Assembly: GCA_045586925.1 (NCBI GenBank)
Contig: JAZNBG010000014.1
Location: forward strand, 62,001 to 126,000
Length of the DNA: 64,000 bases
Direction: 5' to 3'
Source of the DNA: SIG440 sp045586925
GTDB taxonomy: Bacteria > Bacillota > Clostridia > Monoglobales > Monoglobaceae
Shown here: positions 26,055-34,533 of the stretch, in pieces
Numbering within the stretch: the first letter of the stretch is position 1
Layout of the letters: each line of letters begins with the position of its first letter
Notes under the pieces: generated by a model
Databases searched by the model: none
The model's input: only the letters and a program-made list of their open reading frames with translations
What the model was told of the DNA's origin: nothing
Translations under genes and position numbers: made by a program

Positions 26055-26330
26055 TTATTCAATAGATATGTTTTGAATTGCTTTATATTCCGAAATCAGT
26101 TGTTCATATCTTGTCTGTTCTGACTGAATTTTATAAATATAAAAGTCTATCAGCTTTGGTTCTGTAACATTATTAAAATTTTCCATTGCAAGCTGCATTT
26201 CTGTTTTGGTATGTTCGATGTTTGATTTAAGCTCATTGATGCGCTTTTCATATGCGTAATCGGACTTTTTTTTCAGGTTTATAACCCTGCTCCATGTGGT
26301 TGCAATATTTGCGGAAAGGCTTGCCAACAT
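26055..26330 (-). CDS. Small coiled-coil protein, DUF2508-like
   Basis: A 91-residue, mostly helical and charged protein. Its central stretch AMENFNNVTEPKLIDFYIYK matches the DUF2508 (YaaL-like) pattern, in which a short helical protein has the NNVTDPELID-type motif. Several starts are in frame; AAGGGA lies 9 bases before the ATG used. No function is known for the family. It sits alone between a terminator and the secA promoter region. Confidence 0.6.
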   Translation of the reverse strand: MLASLSANIATTWSRVINLKKKSDYAYEKRINELKSNIEHTKTEMQLAMENFNNVTEPKLIDFYIYKIQSEQTRYEQLISEYKAIQNISIE

Positions 26331-26425
26331 TTGCATCTGTCCCTTCAATTGTAATGATTATTATATATTATGGTCTGATATATGAAATTTATTCCAAAAT
26401 ATTAGCTAAGATTTAAAAAGAACAC

Positions 26426-26454
26426 TTGTGTAATTGGTAAAAGTGTGATATACT
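26426..26454 (+). promoter_or_regulatory. Promoter of the secA-prfB-prfA unit
   Basis: TTGTGT and TATACT are spaced by 17 bp. It leaves an 80-base leader before secA, in which no strong secondary structure was seen. Confidence 0.6.
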
Positions 26455-26537
26455 AAATACAATTATGTAAAATGGTATAATTGTGTATTTTATGCATTAA
26501 ATATGATTGAAAATATTGAAATCCGGAGGTTAAACCA

Positions 26538-29294
26538 ATGAGCTTTAAAGGACTGATTGAAAAGTTTATCGGCACTTATAGTGAACGTGAATTAAAACGA
26601 ATTGACCCGATTGTTGACAAGGTTCTGGCACTCGAGCCTGAAATGCAAAAAAAGAGCGATGCACAGCTCAGGGAAATGACAGATATTTTTAAACAGCGTC
26701 TTGCAAACGGCGAGACACTTGATGACATTTTGCCCGAGGCATTTGCTGTTTGCCGTGAGGCGGCGTGGCGTGTTCTGGGAATGAAGCATTTCCGTGTTCA
26801 GATTATCGGTGGTATTGTTCTTCATCAGGGAAGAATTTCCGAAATGAAAACAGGTGAGGGTAAAACCTTGGTTGCGACATTACCTGCGTATCTTAATGCG
26901 TTGTCGGGCAAAGGTGTTCACATTGTAACAGTAAACGACTACCTTGCCAAGCGTGACAGCGAATGGATGGGAAAGCTGTATAACTTCCTTGGACTGAGTG
27001 TTGGCCTTATTATTCACGAAAAGGAAAACAGCGAGCGTCGCGAGGCTTATGCTGCCGATATTACTTATGGTACGAATAATGAGATGGGCTTTGACTATCT
27101 GCGTGACAATATGGTGATTTACAAGGAAAACAGGGTTCAGCGTGGACATAGTTATGCAATCGTTGACGAGGTTGATAGCATCCTGGTTGACGAGGCAAGA
27201 ACACCGCTTATCATTTCGGGCGTGGGTGACAAGTCTACCGCCCTTTATGAGCAGGCAAATCATTTTGCAAGAACACTTAAATCACGTACAGTTGTCGAAA
27301 CCGACAGCAAAGCCGAGGACGAAGAACTCTTTGGCGACGTTGATTATGTTATAGACGAAAAAGCAAAAACTGCAACCCTTACCCCCGAGGGTGTAAAAAA
27401 GGTTGAGGCGGCATTTGGAATAGAAAATCTTACCGACCCCGAAAATGCAACAATTTCGCATCACGTGAATCAGGCAATCAAAGCTAATGGTATTATGAAA
27501 CGTGACAAGGATTATGTTGTAAAGGACGGTCAGGTTATAATTGTTGATGAGTTTACCGGTCGTCTTATGTTTGGCAGACGCTACAGCGATGGTCTTCATC
27601 AGGCAATCGAGGCAAAGGAAGGCGTTAAGGTCGAAAACGAGAGCAAAACTCTTGCTACAATCACTTTCCAGAATTTCTTCCGTCTTTATGACAAACTGTC
27701 GGGTATGACAGGTACGGCACTTACCGAAGAAACAGAATTCCGTGAAATATATAATCTTGATGTGGTGGTTATTCCTACCAACAAGCCGCTTATTCGCGAG
27801 GACTTGCCGGATATAATTTATAAAACAGAAAATGCGAAGTACAACGCAGTAATTGCCGAGGTTGAAAAGGCACATGCCAAAGGTCAGCCCGTGCTTATCG
27901 GTACAGTATCAATCGAAAAGTCCGAAAAGCTCAGCGGTATGCTTAAGCGCAAAGGTATAAAACATAATGTATTAAACGCTAAAATGCACGAAAAGGAAGC
28001 CGAGATTGTTGCTCAGGCAGGTAAAGCAGGGGCAGTTACAATTGCTACCAATATGGCTGGCCGTGGTACTGATATTGTGCTTGGTGGTAATGCAGAATTC
28101 CTTGCTAAGGACGAAATGGCAAAGATGGGCTTTACTCCCGAACTGATTGTTCAGGCAACGGGATTTGCTGAAACAGATGATGCTGAAATCATCAATGCAA
28201 GGGCTACCTTTAAAGGGCTTAACGATAAATACAAGGCAGAAATCGAGCCGGAGCAGAAAAAGGTTCTTGAGGCAGGCGGTTTGTACATCATAGGTACAGA
28301 ACGCCACGAAAGCCGCAGAATTGACAATCAGCTCCGTGGCCGTGCAGGACGTCAGGGCGATGCGGGTAAGTCGAGGTTTTTCCTCTCGCTTGAGGATGAC
28401 CTGATGCGTTTGTTTGCTGCCGAGCGAATCAGCAGAATTATGGAAATTACGGGCTTTGGCGATGACGAGGCAATCGACAGCAAGCTGTTTTCAAATACAC
28501 TTGAGGTTGCCCAGGCAAGAGTTGAGGGCCGCAACTTTGATATAAGAAAGCACGTGCTGAGCTATGACGATGTTAATAATCAGCAGCGTGAAATGATTTA
28601 CAAGCAGCGTAATGATGTTCTTGACGGGGTTGATTTAAAGGCAACTGTTGAAAAAATGATGCGCAGTGTAATCGGCGAAATTGTGTCAATGAATACGGGC
28701 GGCACACCCCACGCAGAAGATTGGATGTGGGATACAATCCGTGACAGACTGACCACAGTTTTTGGCGAATTTGAGCCGGGCGAGCTTGAATTTGAGGAAA
28801 TCGAGATTGACCGTATGACAGTTGATTCACTGACTGATGATTTGATGGAAAAAGTCCTTAAAAAATATGCCGGTCAGGAAGCAAGGTTTGGCGATGTTAT
28901 CCGTGAGGTAGAGCGTATAATTCTTCTTCGCACGGTTGATGCAAAGTGGATGGACCATATCGACAGTATGGAACAGCTCCGTCAGGGTATCTCTCTTCGT
29001 GCATATGCACAGCGCGACCCTGTTGTTGAATATAAGTTTGAGGCAATGGATATGTTTGATGAAATGATTGCATCAATCAAGGAAGAAACTGTGACAGGTC
29101 TTTTCCATGTACGCCCCGAGGCAACCATCGAACGTAAACAGGTTGCAAAACCGATTGCAGAAAATCACGGCGGCGACGGAAGCCTACAGAAAAAGCCTGT
29201 TGTTAAAGCTGATAAGATAGGCAGAAACGACCCCTGTCCATGTGGCAGCGGAAAAAAGTATAAGCATTGCTGTCTGGGCAAGACCGAGCAGTAA
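26538..29294 (+). CDS. secA: Preprotein translocase ATPase SecA
   Basis: SecA drives export of unfolded preproteins through SecYEG. The 918-residue protein has all domains in order: the N-terminal nucleotide-binding domain with Walker A MKTGEGKT (103-110), VDEVDSILVDEARTPL, the preprotein-binding domain, the second motor domain with ATNMAGRGTDIVLGG, QLRGRAGRQGD, the helical scaffold, and a C-terminal zinc-binding tail (RNDPCPCGSGKKYKHCC). The linker between the scaffold and the zinc tail is ordinary. Start ATG with CCGGAGG. It is followed by a palindromic repeat and then prfB, the usual secA-prfB neighbourhood. Confidence 0.98.
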   Translation: MSFKGLIEKFIGTYSERELKRIDPIVDKVLALEPEMQKKSDAQLREMTDIFKQRLANGETLDDILPEAFAVCREAAWRVLGMKHFRVQIIGGIVLHQGRISEMKTGEGKTLVATLPAYLNALSGKGVHIVTVNDYLAKRDSEWMGKLYNFLGLSVGLIIHEKENSERREAYAADITYGTNNEMGFDYLRDNMVIYKENRVQRGHSYAIVDEVDSILVDEARTPLIISGVGDKSTALYEQANHFARTLKSRTVVETDSKAEDEELFGDVDYVIDEKAKTATLTPEGVKKVEAAFGIENLTDPENATISHHVNQAIKANGIMKRDKDYVVKDGQVIIVDEFTGRLMFGRRYSDGLHQAIEAKEGVKVENESKTLATITFQNFFRLYDKLSGMTGTALTEETEFREIYNLDVVVIPTNKPLIREDLPDIIYKTENAKYNAVIAEVEKAHAKGQPVLIGTVSIEKSEKLSGMLKRKGIKHNVLNAKMHEKEAEIVAQAGKAGAVTIATNMAGRGTDIVLGGNAEFLAKDEMAKMGFTPELIVQATGFAETDDAEIINARATFKGLNDKYKAEIEPEQKKVLEAGGLYIIGTERHESRRIDNQLRGRAGRQGDAGKSRFFLSLEDDLMRLFAAERISRIMEITGFGDDEAIDSKLFSNTLEVAQARVEGRNFDIRKHVLSYDDVNNQQREMIYKQRNDVLDGVDLKATVEKMMRSVIGEIVSMNTGGTPHAEDWMWDTIRDRLTTVFGEFEPGELEFEEIEIDRMTVDSLTDDLMEKVLKKYAGQEARFGDVIREVERIILLRTVDAKWMDHIDSMEQLRQGISLRAYAQRDPVVEYKFEAMDMFDEMIASIKEETVTGLFHVRPEATIERKQVAKPIAENHGGDGSLQKKPVVKADKIGRNDPCPCGSGKKYKHCCLGKTEQ

Positions 29295-29296
29295 AA

Positions 29297-29400
29297 AACA
29301 CCTCCCTTATAAGGCCCTCCTTGCCTAAAGGAGGGGGGACCGTCACAGACGGTGGGAGGATTCCCTAAGGGGACCGCTTTAGCGGTGAAGGGATTGTAAA
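29297..29400. repeat. Palindromic intergenic repeat between secA and prfB
   Basis: Three adjacent hairpins occur: CCTCCTTGCCTAAAGGAGG, ACCGTCACAGACGGT and CCGCTTTAGCGG. The block opens with CTCCCTTATAAGG and ends GAAGGGATTGTAAAT. The same CTCCC ... GAGGGATTGT frame returns in the two blocks at 34327 and 34415, so this is a dispersed repeat family. It may also act as a weak terminator or mRNA stabiliser for secA. Confidence 0.7.
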
Positions 29401-29427
29401 TAAAATATCTTTAAAGGATGTGATAAT

Positions 29428-30547
29428 GTGATAGAGTTCGATGAATACAAGCTGGAGCTTGACGGAATGAAGAAAGATATTACAGATTTGAGGGATTCAC
29501 TTTAACATCGAAAAAACGATGGAAGAAATCGCAGAACTTGATGCAAAAACTATGGAGCCTGATTTCTACGGCGATATGGATGCCGCAGGCAAGGTTCTGC
29601 AAAGAATAAAGGGCTTGAAAAACAAGGTTGAAAGATACGAGGCACTCTATGGTGCGTGGGATGATTTGACAACACTTGTGGCACTTGCTATCGAAGAAGA
29701 GGATGCAACCGTTTTAGACGAGGTGAAGGAGGGCTTTAAGTCACTTTCTGAAAACCTTAGCTCAATGAAGCTTGAAACCTTGCTTTCAGGCAAGTATGAC
29801 GGCAACAATGCAATCCTTACCCTTCACGCAGGGGCAGGCGGCACCGAGGCTCAGGATTGGTGCGAGATGCTTTACCGTATGTATACACGCTGGGCAGAAC
29901 GCCGTGGCTTTAAGGTTGAAACCCTTGACTTTCTTGATGGCGAAGAAGCGGGTATAAAGAGTGTTACATTCCAGATTGAAGGTGTTAATGCTTATGGCTA
30001 TGCCAAGTGCGAAAAGGGTGTTCACCGTCTTGTGAGAATTTCACCCTTTGATTCATCAGGCAGACGTCATACCTCGTTTGCGTCACTTGATGTTATGCCC
30101 GAAATTGATGACGATATTGAGATAAACATTAACCCCGAGGATTTGAAGGTTGACACCTACCGTGCCAGCGGTGCGGGTGGTCAGCACGTCAACAAAACCG
30201 AGTCGGCAATCCGTATAACCCACCTTCCCACAGGTGTAATTGTAACCTGCCAGAACGAGCGTTCGCAGCACAAAAACCGTGAAACAGCAATGAAAATGTT
30301 GAAATCAAAGCTGGTTGAAATTGCAGAACGTGAGCAGAAGGAAAAGATAGAGGATTTAAAGGGTGTTCAAATGGAAATCGGCTGGGGCAGCCAGATACGT
30401 TCTTATGTGTTCCACCCATACAGTATGGTAAAGGACCATAGAACCAATTTTGAAACAGGTAACACCGGAGCGGTTATGGATGGCGACCTTGACGGATTTA
30501 TTGATGCATACCTTACAGCTTTGTCACGTGGCGAGCTTGAAAAATAG
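29428..30547 (+). CDS. prfB: Peptide chain release factor 2, with programmed +1 frameshift
   Basis: RF2 reads UGA and UAA. A GTG start (RBS AAAGGA, 9-base spacing) opens a 25-codon first frame, IEFDEYKLELDGMKKD onward, that ends at CTT TAA. Reading then shifts +1 at CTT to give LNIEKTMEEIAELD and the long frame; total about 372 residues. The body shows the SPF stop-recognition tripeptide (RISPFDSSGRRHTS) and the GGQ loop (SGAGGQHVNKTES). Without the frameshift the protein would lack its normal N-terminus. The shift-site stop is UAA, not the usual UGA. prfA follows after 14 bp. Confidence 0.93.
29488..29506 (+). promoter_or_regulatory. prfB recoding site with a UAA stop
   Basis: TTG AGG GAT TCA CTT TAA C aligns codon for codon with the usual AGG GGG TAT CTT TGA C site. 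The Shine-Dalgarno-like GAGG sits at the conserved distance, and the slippery CTT is kept. The second codon of the stimulator is changed and the stop is TAA (29503-29505). Downstream coding resumes with AAC at 29504. Confidence 0.88.
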
Positions 30548-30561
30548 AGAGGATAGAGATT

Positions 30562-31641
30562 ATGTTTGAAAAATTATCATTTATAGAAAAACAGCACGAA
30601 GAGCTTGCAGCAAAAATCAGCGACCCTGCAGTTATGGCAGATATGGACAACTGGCGCAAGCTTTGCAAGGAACATTCGGATATGACTCCCATTGTGGAAA
30701 AGTATAAGGAATATAAAACCAATATGAACACCATCGAGGACGCCAGAGAAATGATTGACGACCCCGAAACCGACAAGGATTTTAAGGAAATGCTTCAGGA
30801 CGAGATTTCCGAGGCAAAGGCAAATATCGAGCGTATCGAAGGTGAACTTAAAATTCTGCTTCTGCCCAAGGACCCCAACGATGACAAAAATGTTATTGTT
30901 GAAATCCGTGGCGGTGCAGGCGGCGACGAGGCGGCGCTCTTTGCGGCAGACCTTTACAGAATGTATTCGATGTATGCAGAAACTAAGCGCTGGAAGACCG
31001 AGGTTATGAACCTTAGTGAAATCGGTATTGGCGGTATCAAGGAAGTTTCGTTTATGATTGAGGGTCAGGGTGCATACAGCCGTCTTAAATATGAAAGCGG
31101 TGTTCACCGTGTGCAGCGCGTTCCCGAAACTGAATCTCAGGGCAGAATTCACACATCAACTGTTACTGTTGCTGTTCTTCCCGAGGCAGAGGAGGTTGAC
31201 TTTGAGATTAACCCTGCCGATTTGCAGATTGATACCTACCGTGCCAGCGGTGCGGGCGGTCAGCACGTTAACAAAACCGAGTCTGCAATCCGTATTACAC
31301 ATATTCCAACAGGCGTGATTGTTGAATGTCAGGACGAACGTTCACAGCACAAAAACAAGGATAAGGCAATGAAGGTTCTGCGTTCAAGACTGTATGAGGC
31401 AGAACTGCAAAAACAGCAGGAAGCCATTGCCGCAGACCGCAAGAGCCAGGTTGGTACAGGCGACCGCAGTGAAAGAATAAGAACATATAACTTCCCTCAG
31501 GGACGTGTTTCTGACCACAGAATCGGTCTTACATTATACAAAATCGAGGCTATTATGAACGGTGACATTGATGAAATTATCGACGCACTTATCACCACCG
31601 ACCAGAGTGAAAAGCTGAAACTTCAGGGCGCAGAAAATTAA
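30562..31641 (+). CDS. prfA: Peptide chain release factor 1
   Basis: RF1 reads UAG and UAA. The 359-residue protein has the RF1 domain order, with the recognition tripeptide as PET (RVPETESQGRIHTS; the family pattern is P-x-T) and the GGQ loop (SGAGGQHVNKTES). The C-terminal region TYNFPQGRVSDHRIG is RF1-type. It lies directly after prfB, which is not its usual place: RF1 is more often beside prmC or rpmE. RBS AGAGAGGA. A ceramidase-like gene starts 17 bp downstream. Confidence 0.96.
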   Translation: MFEKLSFIEKQHEELAAKISDPAVMADMDNWRKLCKEHSDMTPIVEKYKEYKTNMNTIEDAREMIDDPETDKDFKEMLQDEISEAKANIERIEGELKILLLPKDPNDDKNVIVEIRGGAGGDEAALFAADLYRMYSMYAETKRWKTEVMNLSEIGIGGIKEVSFMIEGQGAYSRLKYESGVHRVQRVPETESQGRIHTSTVTVAVLPEAEEVDFEINPADLQIDTYRASGAGGQHVNKTESAIRITHIPTGVIVECQDERSQHKNKDKAMKVLRSRLYEAELQKQQEAIAADRKSQVGTGDRSERIRTYNFPQGRVSDHRIGLTLYKIEAIMNGDIDEIIDALITTDQSEKLKLQGAEN

Positions 31642-31658
31642 AAAACAGGTGAATTGTT

Positions 31659-32996
31659 ATGTATGAAATCGGTTTTTACGAAAAAGAAATTACACCACCG
31701 CTGGGTAGCGGAATACCCGGATATTTCAGCCTTCGCAGAAGCTGCGATGTTCTTGACAGACTTTATGCAAGGGCTATTGTGGTTAAGTCGGGCGATGAAA
31801 GGATTGCAATTCTTTCAGTTGACGGACTTCATCCCAAAACGGATATATGCAATGGTATAGTTAAAAGAATAGAAGAGTACACAGGCATTCAACGTAAAAA
31901 TATTATGATTGCTTTTACCCATTCACATACAGCAATACCATTTAGATTTGAAGGTGTTGCATTTGAAGATGATGAGATTGTTGCCGACTCAATAAAAGGT
32001 TACATTGATGTGTTTACAAGATTGGTCGCAGATTGTGTAACGTTGGCAAATTTAAGACTAAAAAAGGCATCCCTTTATTTTGGCAAGGGCCAGGTGCAGG
32101 GCATTTCGTTTTGCCGTGATTACTTTATGAAAAACGGCACGCCACAGACCAATCCCCCAAGAACAAGTCCTGAAATAATAAAATCGGTTACAGAGTCGGA
32201 TAAAGACCTTCCTGTACTGATGATAAAAGACGAGAATAATCAGCCTATGGGCGCAATTGTTGGTTTTGCCTGCCACGCAGATTGTGTAAGTGGTGAAAAA
32301 TTAACCGGTGACTATATTTCAATTCTTTGTAAGGAATTAAAAAAAGCTTACGGCGAAGAATTTGTTACAATATTTCTTCTTGGCTGCAGCGGAGATGTTA
32401 ACCATTTTGATGTTTCAAAAAAGGCTGATGCTGATGACCATTATGTTATGATGGGAAAGAAGTTAGCAGCAGAAGCAATAAGAGTTGCAGATAGTGCCAA
32501 AGAATTAAAAAAGGCAGAAATCAGTTCGCAGCTTGAATATATAAACATTCCCAGACTGGCAGTAGAAAAAGAAAAAATCGAAGAGGCAAGAAATATCATA
32601 GCAACAATCAAAGAGAAAAAAGGTGTAAAGATTTCGGCAGACAATACCGACCCCGAACAGTATAAACTGGCGATGGCTAAAAGACTGGTTTTATTTATAG
32701 ATTCCACACCCGAAAAATTCGATGTACCTGTTCAGTGTATTCAATTAGGAGAATTTACCATTTACGGTTTTAATTCCGAAATATTTACCGAGTTTGGCAA
32801 AATCGTAAAAAAAGGCGACGGAACAGGAATAAATCTTGTAGCAACCCTTTGTAATGAAGCCTTTGGGTATGTTCCCACAAGGGATATGTTTTATGATACC
32901 ATTTATGAATCCAGACCTGGTTCAAGCCGACTTGACAAGGAAGCCGGATACATAATGGCAGAAAAGTTGATTTCTATGAAGAAAAAAGATAAATAA
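31659..32996 (+). CDS. Second ceramidase-like hydrolase
   Basis: A 445-residue paralogue of the protein at 20054, without a signal peptide. It keeps the metal-site motifs FTHSHTAIPFRFE and GFACHADCVSGEKLTGDYIS, and again has Asn in the segment where true ceramidases have the nucleophilic Ser (GCSGDVNHFDVS). GLHPKTDIC near the start and YVPTRDMFYD near the end also match the paralogue's layout. RBS AGGTGA. It follows prfA so closely that read-through is likely, but its codon use is more A/T-rich than that of prfA. A short A/T-rich hairpin at its end (AAATAAC/GTTATTT) may be a weak terminator. Substrate unknown. Confidence 0.72.
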   Translation: MYEIGFYEKEITPPLGSGIPGYFSLRRSCDVLDRLYARAIVVKSGDERIAILSVDGLHPKTDICNGIVKRIEEYTGIQRKNIMIAFTHSHTAIPFRFEGVAFEDDEIVADSIKGYIDVFTRLVADCVTLANLRLKKASLYFGKGQVQGISFCRDYFMKNGTPQTNPPRTSPEIIKSVTESDKDLPVLMIKDENNQPMGAIVGFACHADCVSGEKLTGDYISILCKELKKAYGEEFVTIFLLGCSGDVNHFDVSKKADADDHYVMMGKKLAAEAIRVADSAKELKKAEISSQLEYINIPRLAVEKEKIEEARNIIATIKEKKGVKISADNTDPEQYKLAMAKRLVLFIDSTPEKFDVPVQCIQLGEFTIYGFNSEIFTEFGKIVKKGDGTGINLVATLCNEAFGYVPTRDMFYDTIYESRPGSSRLDKEAGYIMAEKLISMKKKDK

Positions 32997-33015
32997 CAAA
33001 AAGTTATTTTTTGGT

Positions 33016-33033
33016 CCTGACTTGACACAAACT
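33016..33033 (+). repeat. 18-bp direct repeat, left copy
   Basis: TCCTGACTTGACACAAAC occurs here and, without mismatch, at 36362. The two copies bracket about 3.3 kb of A/T-rich accessory genes. This resembles the footprint of an insertion or recombination, but no integrase is present between them. Confidence 0.75.
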
Positions 33034-33061
33034 ATATGGATATGTCGAATATTGTCGAAAG
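33034..33061 (+). repeat. Partial intergenic leader repeat, copy 1
   Basis: ATATGGATATGTCG followed by AATATTGTCGAAA is the 3' half of the leader found in full at 33551. It joins straight onto the 18-bp direct repeat. The tail GTCGAAAGGAAGT supplies the ribosome binding site of the next gene. Confidence 0.75.
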
Positions 33062-33072
33062 GAAGTGATTAT

Positions 33073-33546
33073 GTGGTTTATGGAGCAATTAATGAAAATG
33101 GCGAAAAGTATTATACATATTTGAAAAAAGTATTTGATGCGATTGACAACAAGCAAAAAGAATACAACTGGTTAATAACAGATTGTGAATGTTATCCTGA
33201 TAATCAAAAAATAAAAGAGTTATTAAACAAAGAATATTGTTGGTTATCAGGTGAAGAATTAACCGAAATGGTCAATCAGGAAGATTTTCAATGGATATGG
33301 GCTGTTCTGTCAGGATTTGATAAAAGCATCGAATTGTCAGAAGTATTAAAATATGATTTGCCTTATGCAGATGGATACGAAGGTTTTTGGAACAAACCAC
33401 TAACACTTCAACACCCTTTAGCAAAGATAGAAATTGTGCCATGGGACAGTTCGTTAACATTGGTTTTAAGTGAGGAAAAAGAAATAGTAAATTCCTTTAT
33501 GGAAGATTTCCCGTATAGTGAAAATTTGGAAGATTATATTGAATAA
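33073..33546 (+). CDS. DUF2691-like protein
   Basis: A 158-residue acidic protein. The segment YNWLITDCECYPDN, the middle WLSGEELTEMVN and the end VPWDSSLTLVLSEEKEIVN resemble the small DUF2691 family of Firmicutes, which has no known function. The start is GTG, 9 bases after AAGGA. The frame opens further upstream, but that part lies within repeat sequence. Its setting among repeats and beside an ankyrin gene is like that of immunity-type accessory genes, but no toxin gene is in sight. Confidence 0.55.
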   Translation: MVYGAINENGEKYYTYLKKVFDAIDNKQKEYNWLITDCECYPDNQKIKELLNKEYCWLSGEELTEMVNQEDFQWIWAVLSGFDKSIELSEVLKYDLPYADGYEGFWNKPLTLQHPLAKIEIVPWDSSLTLVLSEEKEIVNSFMEDFPYSENLEDYIE

Positions 33547-33550
33547 ACAA

Positions 33551-33603
33551 GTTGCATCTAAACCTTATGCCTCGCAATATGGATATGTCGAATATTGTCG
33601 AAA
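33551..33603 (+). repeat. Intergenic leader repeat, copy 2 (full length)
   Basis: TTGCATCTAAACCTTATG is followed by CCTCGCAATATGGATATG and TCGAATATTGTCGAAA. CAATAT/ATATTG form a short inverted repeat inside. The copies at 34269 and 34534 share the first half exactly. It separates the DUF2691-like gene from the ankyrin gene. Confidence 0.8.
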
Positions 33604-33661
33604 TGCAAAGATCGTTTTATAGTATGTTTGCTATGATGGAGTGGAGTTAGAGGTGAGTATT

Positions 33662-34234
33662 ATGATGAAAGAAGACCAACTTTATGAATTGTGTAAAGAT
33701 GTAAAATTTGATGAACAATTATGTATTGAGCTTATTGACGATGTTCCTCTTAACAAAATTATAGAAAATCATAACACAACATTTTTAAATACAGCTTTCA
33801 TATATGAGAATTTTAAAATGTTTAAAATATTATTAGAAAAAGGTGCAGATCCAAATTTTTATGCTGAAATTGATGGACCTGTATTATGGGATTTACAATA
33901 TGGGAATGATTTCGAAATAAGTGAGGACGAACAACTTGCTCTTGTCAAATTGGTTCTTGATCATGGAGCGGATCCCAATATTGCTTGGGAAGATGAAACA
34001 TTAATGGAATATATACTTTGGAAAGTTTTTAATGAAGTTGGAGACGATAACTGGGAGTACATTATAAAGTTTTTTGTTTATCTTATTGCTTATGGCGGCA
34101 AATTGACAAATGGTATGCCTATAATGTATCAAACAATTGATAAAGACAAACTAAACGAATATGAATTTTTCTTTACGGAAGATGGAGGACGAGGAGAAAT
34201 ATTAAGAAATGGTGAGAGGGTTGCATACATATAA
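33662..34234 (+). CDS. Ankyrin-repeat protein, possibly immunity-like
   Basis: A 190-residue soluble protein with two recognisable ankyrin repeats: FKMFKILLEKGADPNFYAE and LALVKLVLDHGADPNIAWE. The second is followed by degenerate helical pairs. Short ankyrin proteins of this type are common as immunity or accessory proteins in Firmicutes. No partner toxin is visible, so the role stays open. An in-frame GTG lies upstream, but GAGGTG six bases before the ATG decides the start. Composition is clearly more A/T-rich than the housekeeping genes nearby. Confidence 0.72.
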   Translation: MMKEDQLYELCKDVKFDEQLCIELIDDVPLNKIIENHNTTFLNTAFIYENFKMFKILLEKGADPNFYAEIDGPVLWDLQYGNDFEISEDEQLALVKLVLDHGADPNIAWEDETLMEYILWKVFNEVGDDNWEYIIKFFVYLIAYGGKLTNGMPIMYQTIDKDKLNEYEFFFTEDGGRGEILRNGERVAYI

Positions 34235-34268
34235 GTCCTAATTTAATATGAACTCTTATTAAAAATAA

Positions 34269-34320
34269 GCTGCATCTAAACCTTATGCGTCGCAATATGG
34301 ATATGTCGAAAAATGACGAA
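34269..34320 (+). repeat. Intergenic leader repeat, copy 3
   Basis: TGCATCTAAACCTTATG, then CGTCGCAATATGGATATG, match copy 2; the tail has drifted to TCGAAAAATGACGAAAT. No gene follows it. Palindromic repeats occupy the place where a cassette gene would be, so this copy may mark a lost gene. Confidence 0.8.
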
Positions 34321-34326
34321 ATAAAA

Positions 34327-34380
34327 AAGCCTCCCCTGTGTAAGGGGAGGTGGGTTGCAAAGCAACTCGGAGGGGTTGTA
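34327..34380 (+). repeat. Palindromic intergenic repeat, plus orientation
   Basis: CTCCCCTGTGTAAGGGGAG, then TTGCAAAGCAA, then CGGAGGGGTTGTAAAT. Same family as the block at 29297, with the opening hairpin and the closing GGAGGG-TTGT motif. The 356-bp spacer between the ankyrin and HAD genes holds only repeats. Confidence 0.7.
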
Positions 34381-34414
34381 AATGGATAGAAAAAATAATA
34401 GTAAATACAGTGAA

Positions 34415-34532
34415 ACAATCCCTCAGTCACTTAACAGCAAAATGCTCTCGCATTTTGCAATCCTGCGCTACCGATATGCCATCGGCATATCGTCTTAACG
34501 CTACGGCCCTTTACACAAGGGAGTCTTTGTAA
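34415..34532 (-). repeat. Palindromic intergenic repeat, minus orientation
   Basis: Read on the minus strand this begins ACTCCCTTGTGTAAAGGG and ends GACTGAGGGATTGTTTC, the family frame, so it is inverted relative to the block at 34327. Two perfect 9-bp hairpins lie inside (GCAAAATGC/GCATTTTGC and CGATATGCC/GGCATATCG). Confidence 0.7.
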
Positions 34533-34533
34533 G

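Noticed and set aside
27282..27875. Minus-strand frame of 197 codons inside secA
   Set aside because: secA is intact through this stretch with all motifs; the antisense frame has only low-complexity Cys/Phe-rich sequence.
30577..31152. Minus-strand frame of 191 codons inside prfA
   Set aside because: Antisense shadow of RF1, whose motifs are all present on the plus strand.
33021..33051. TTGACA within the left 18-bp repeat as a -35 promoter element
   Set aside because: No acceptable -10 lies 16 to 18 bp downstream at either copy (TCGAAT or similar); the shared sequence is better described as a direct repeat.
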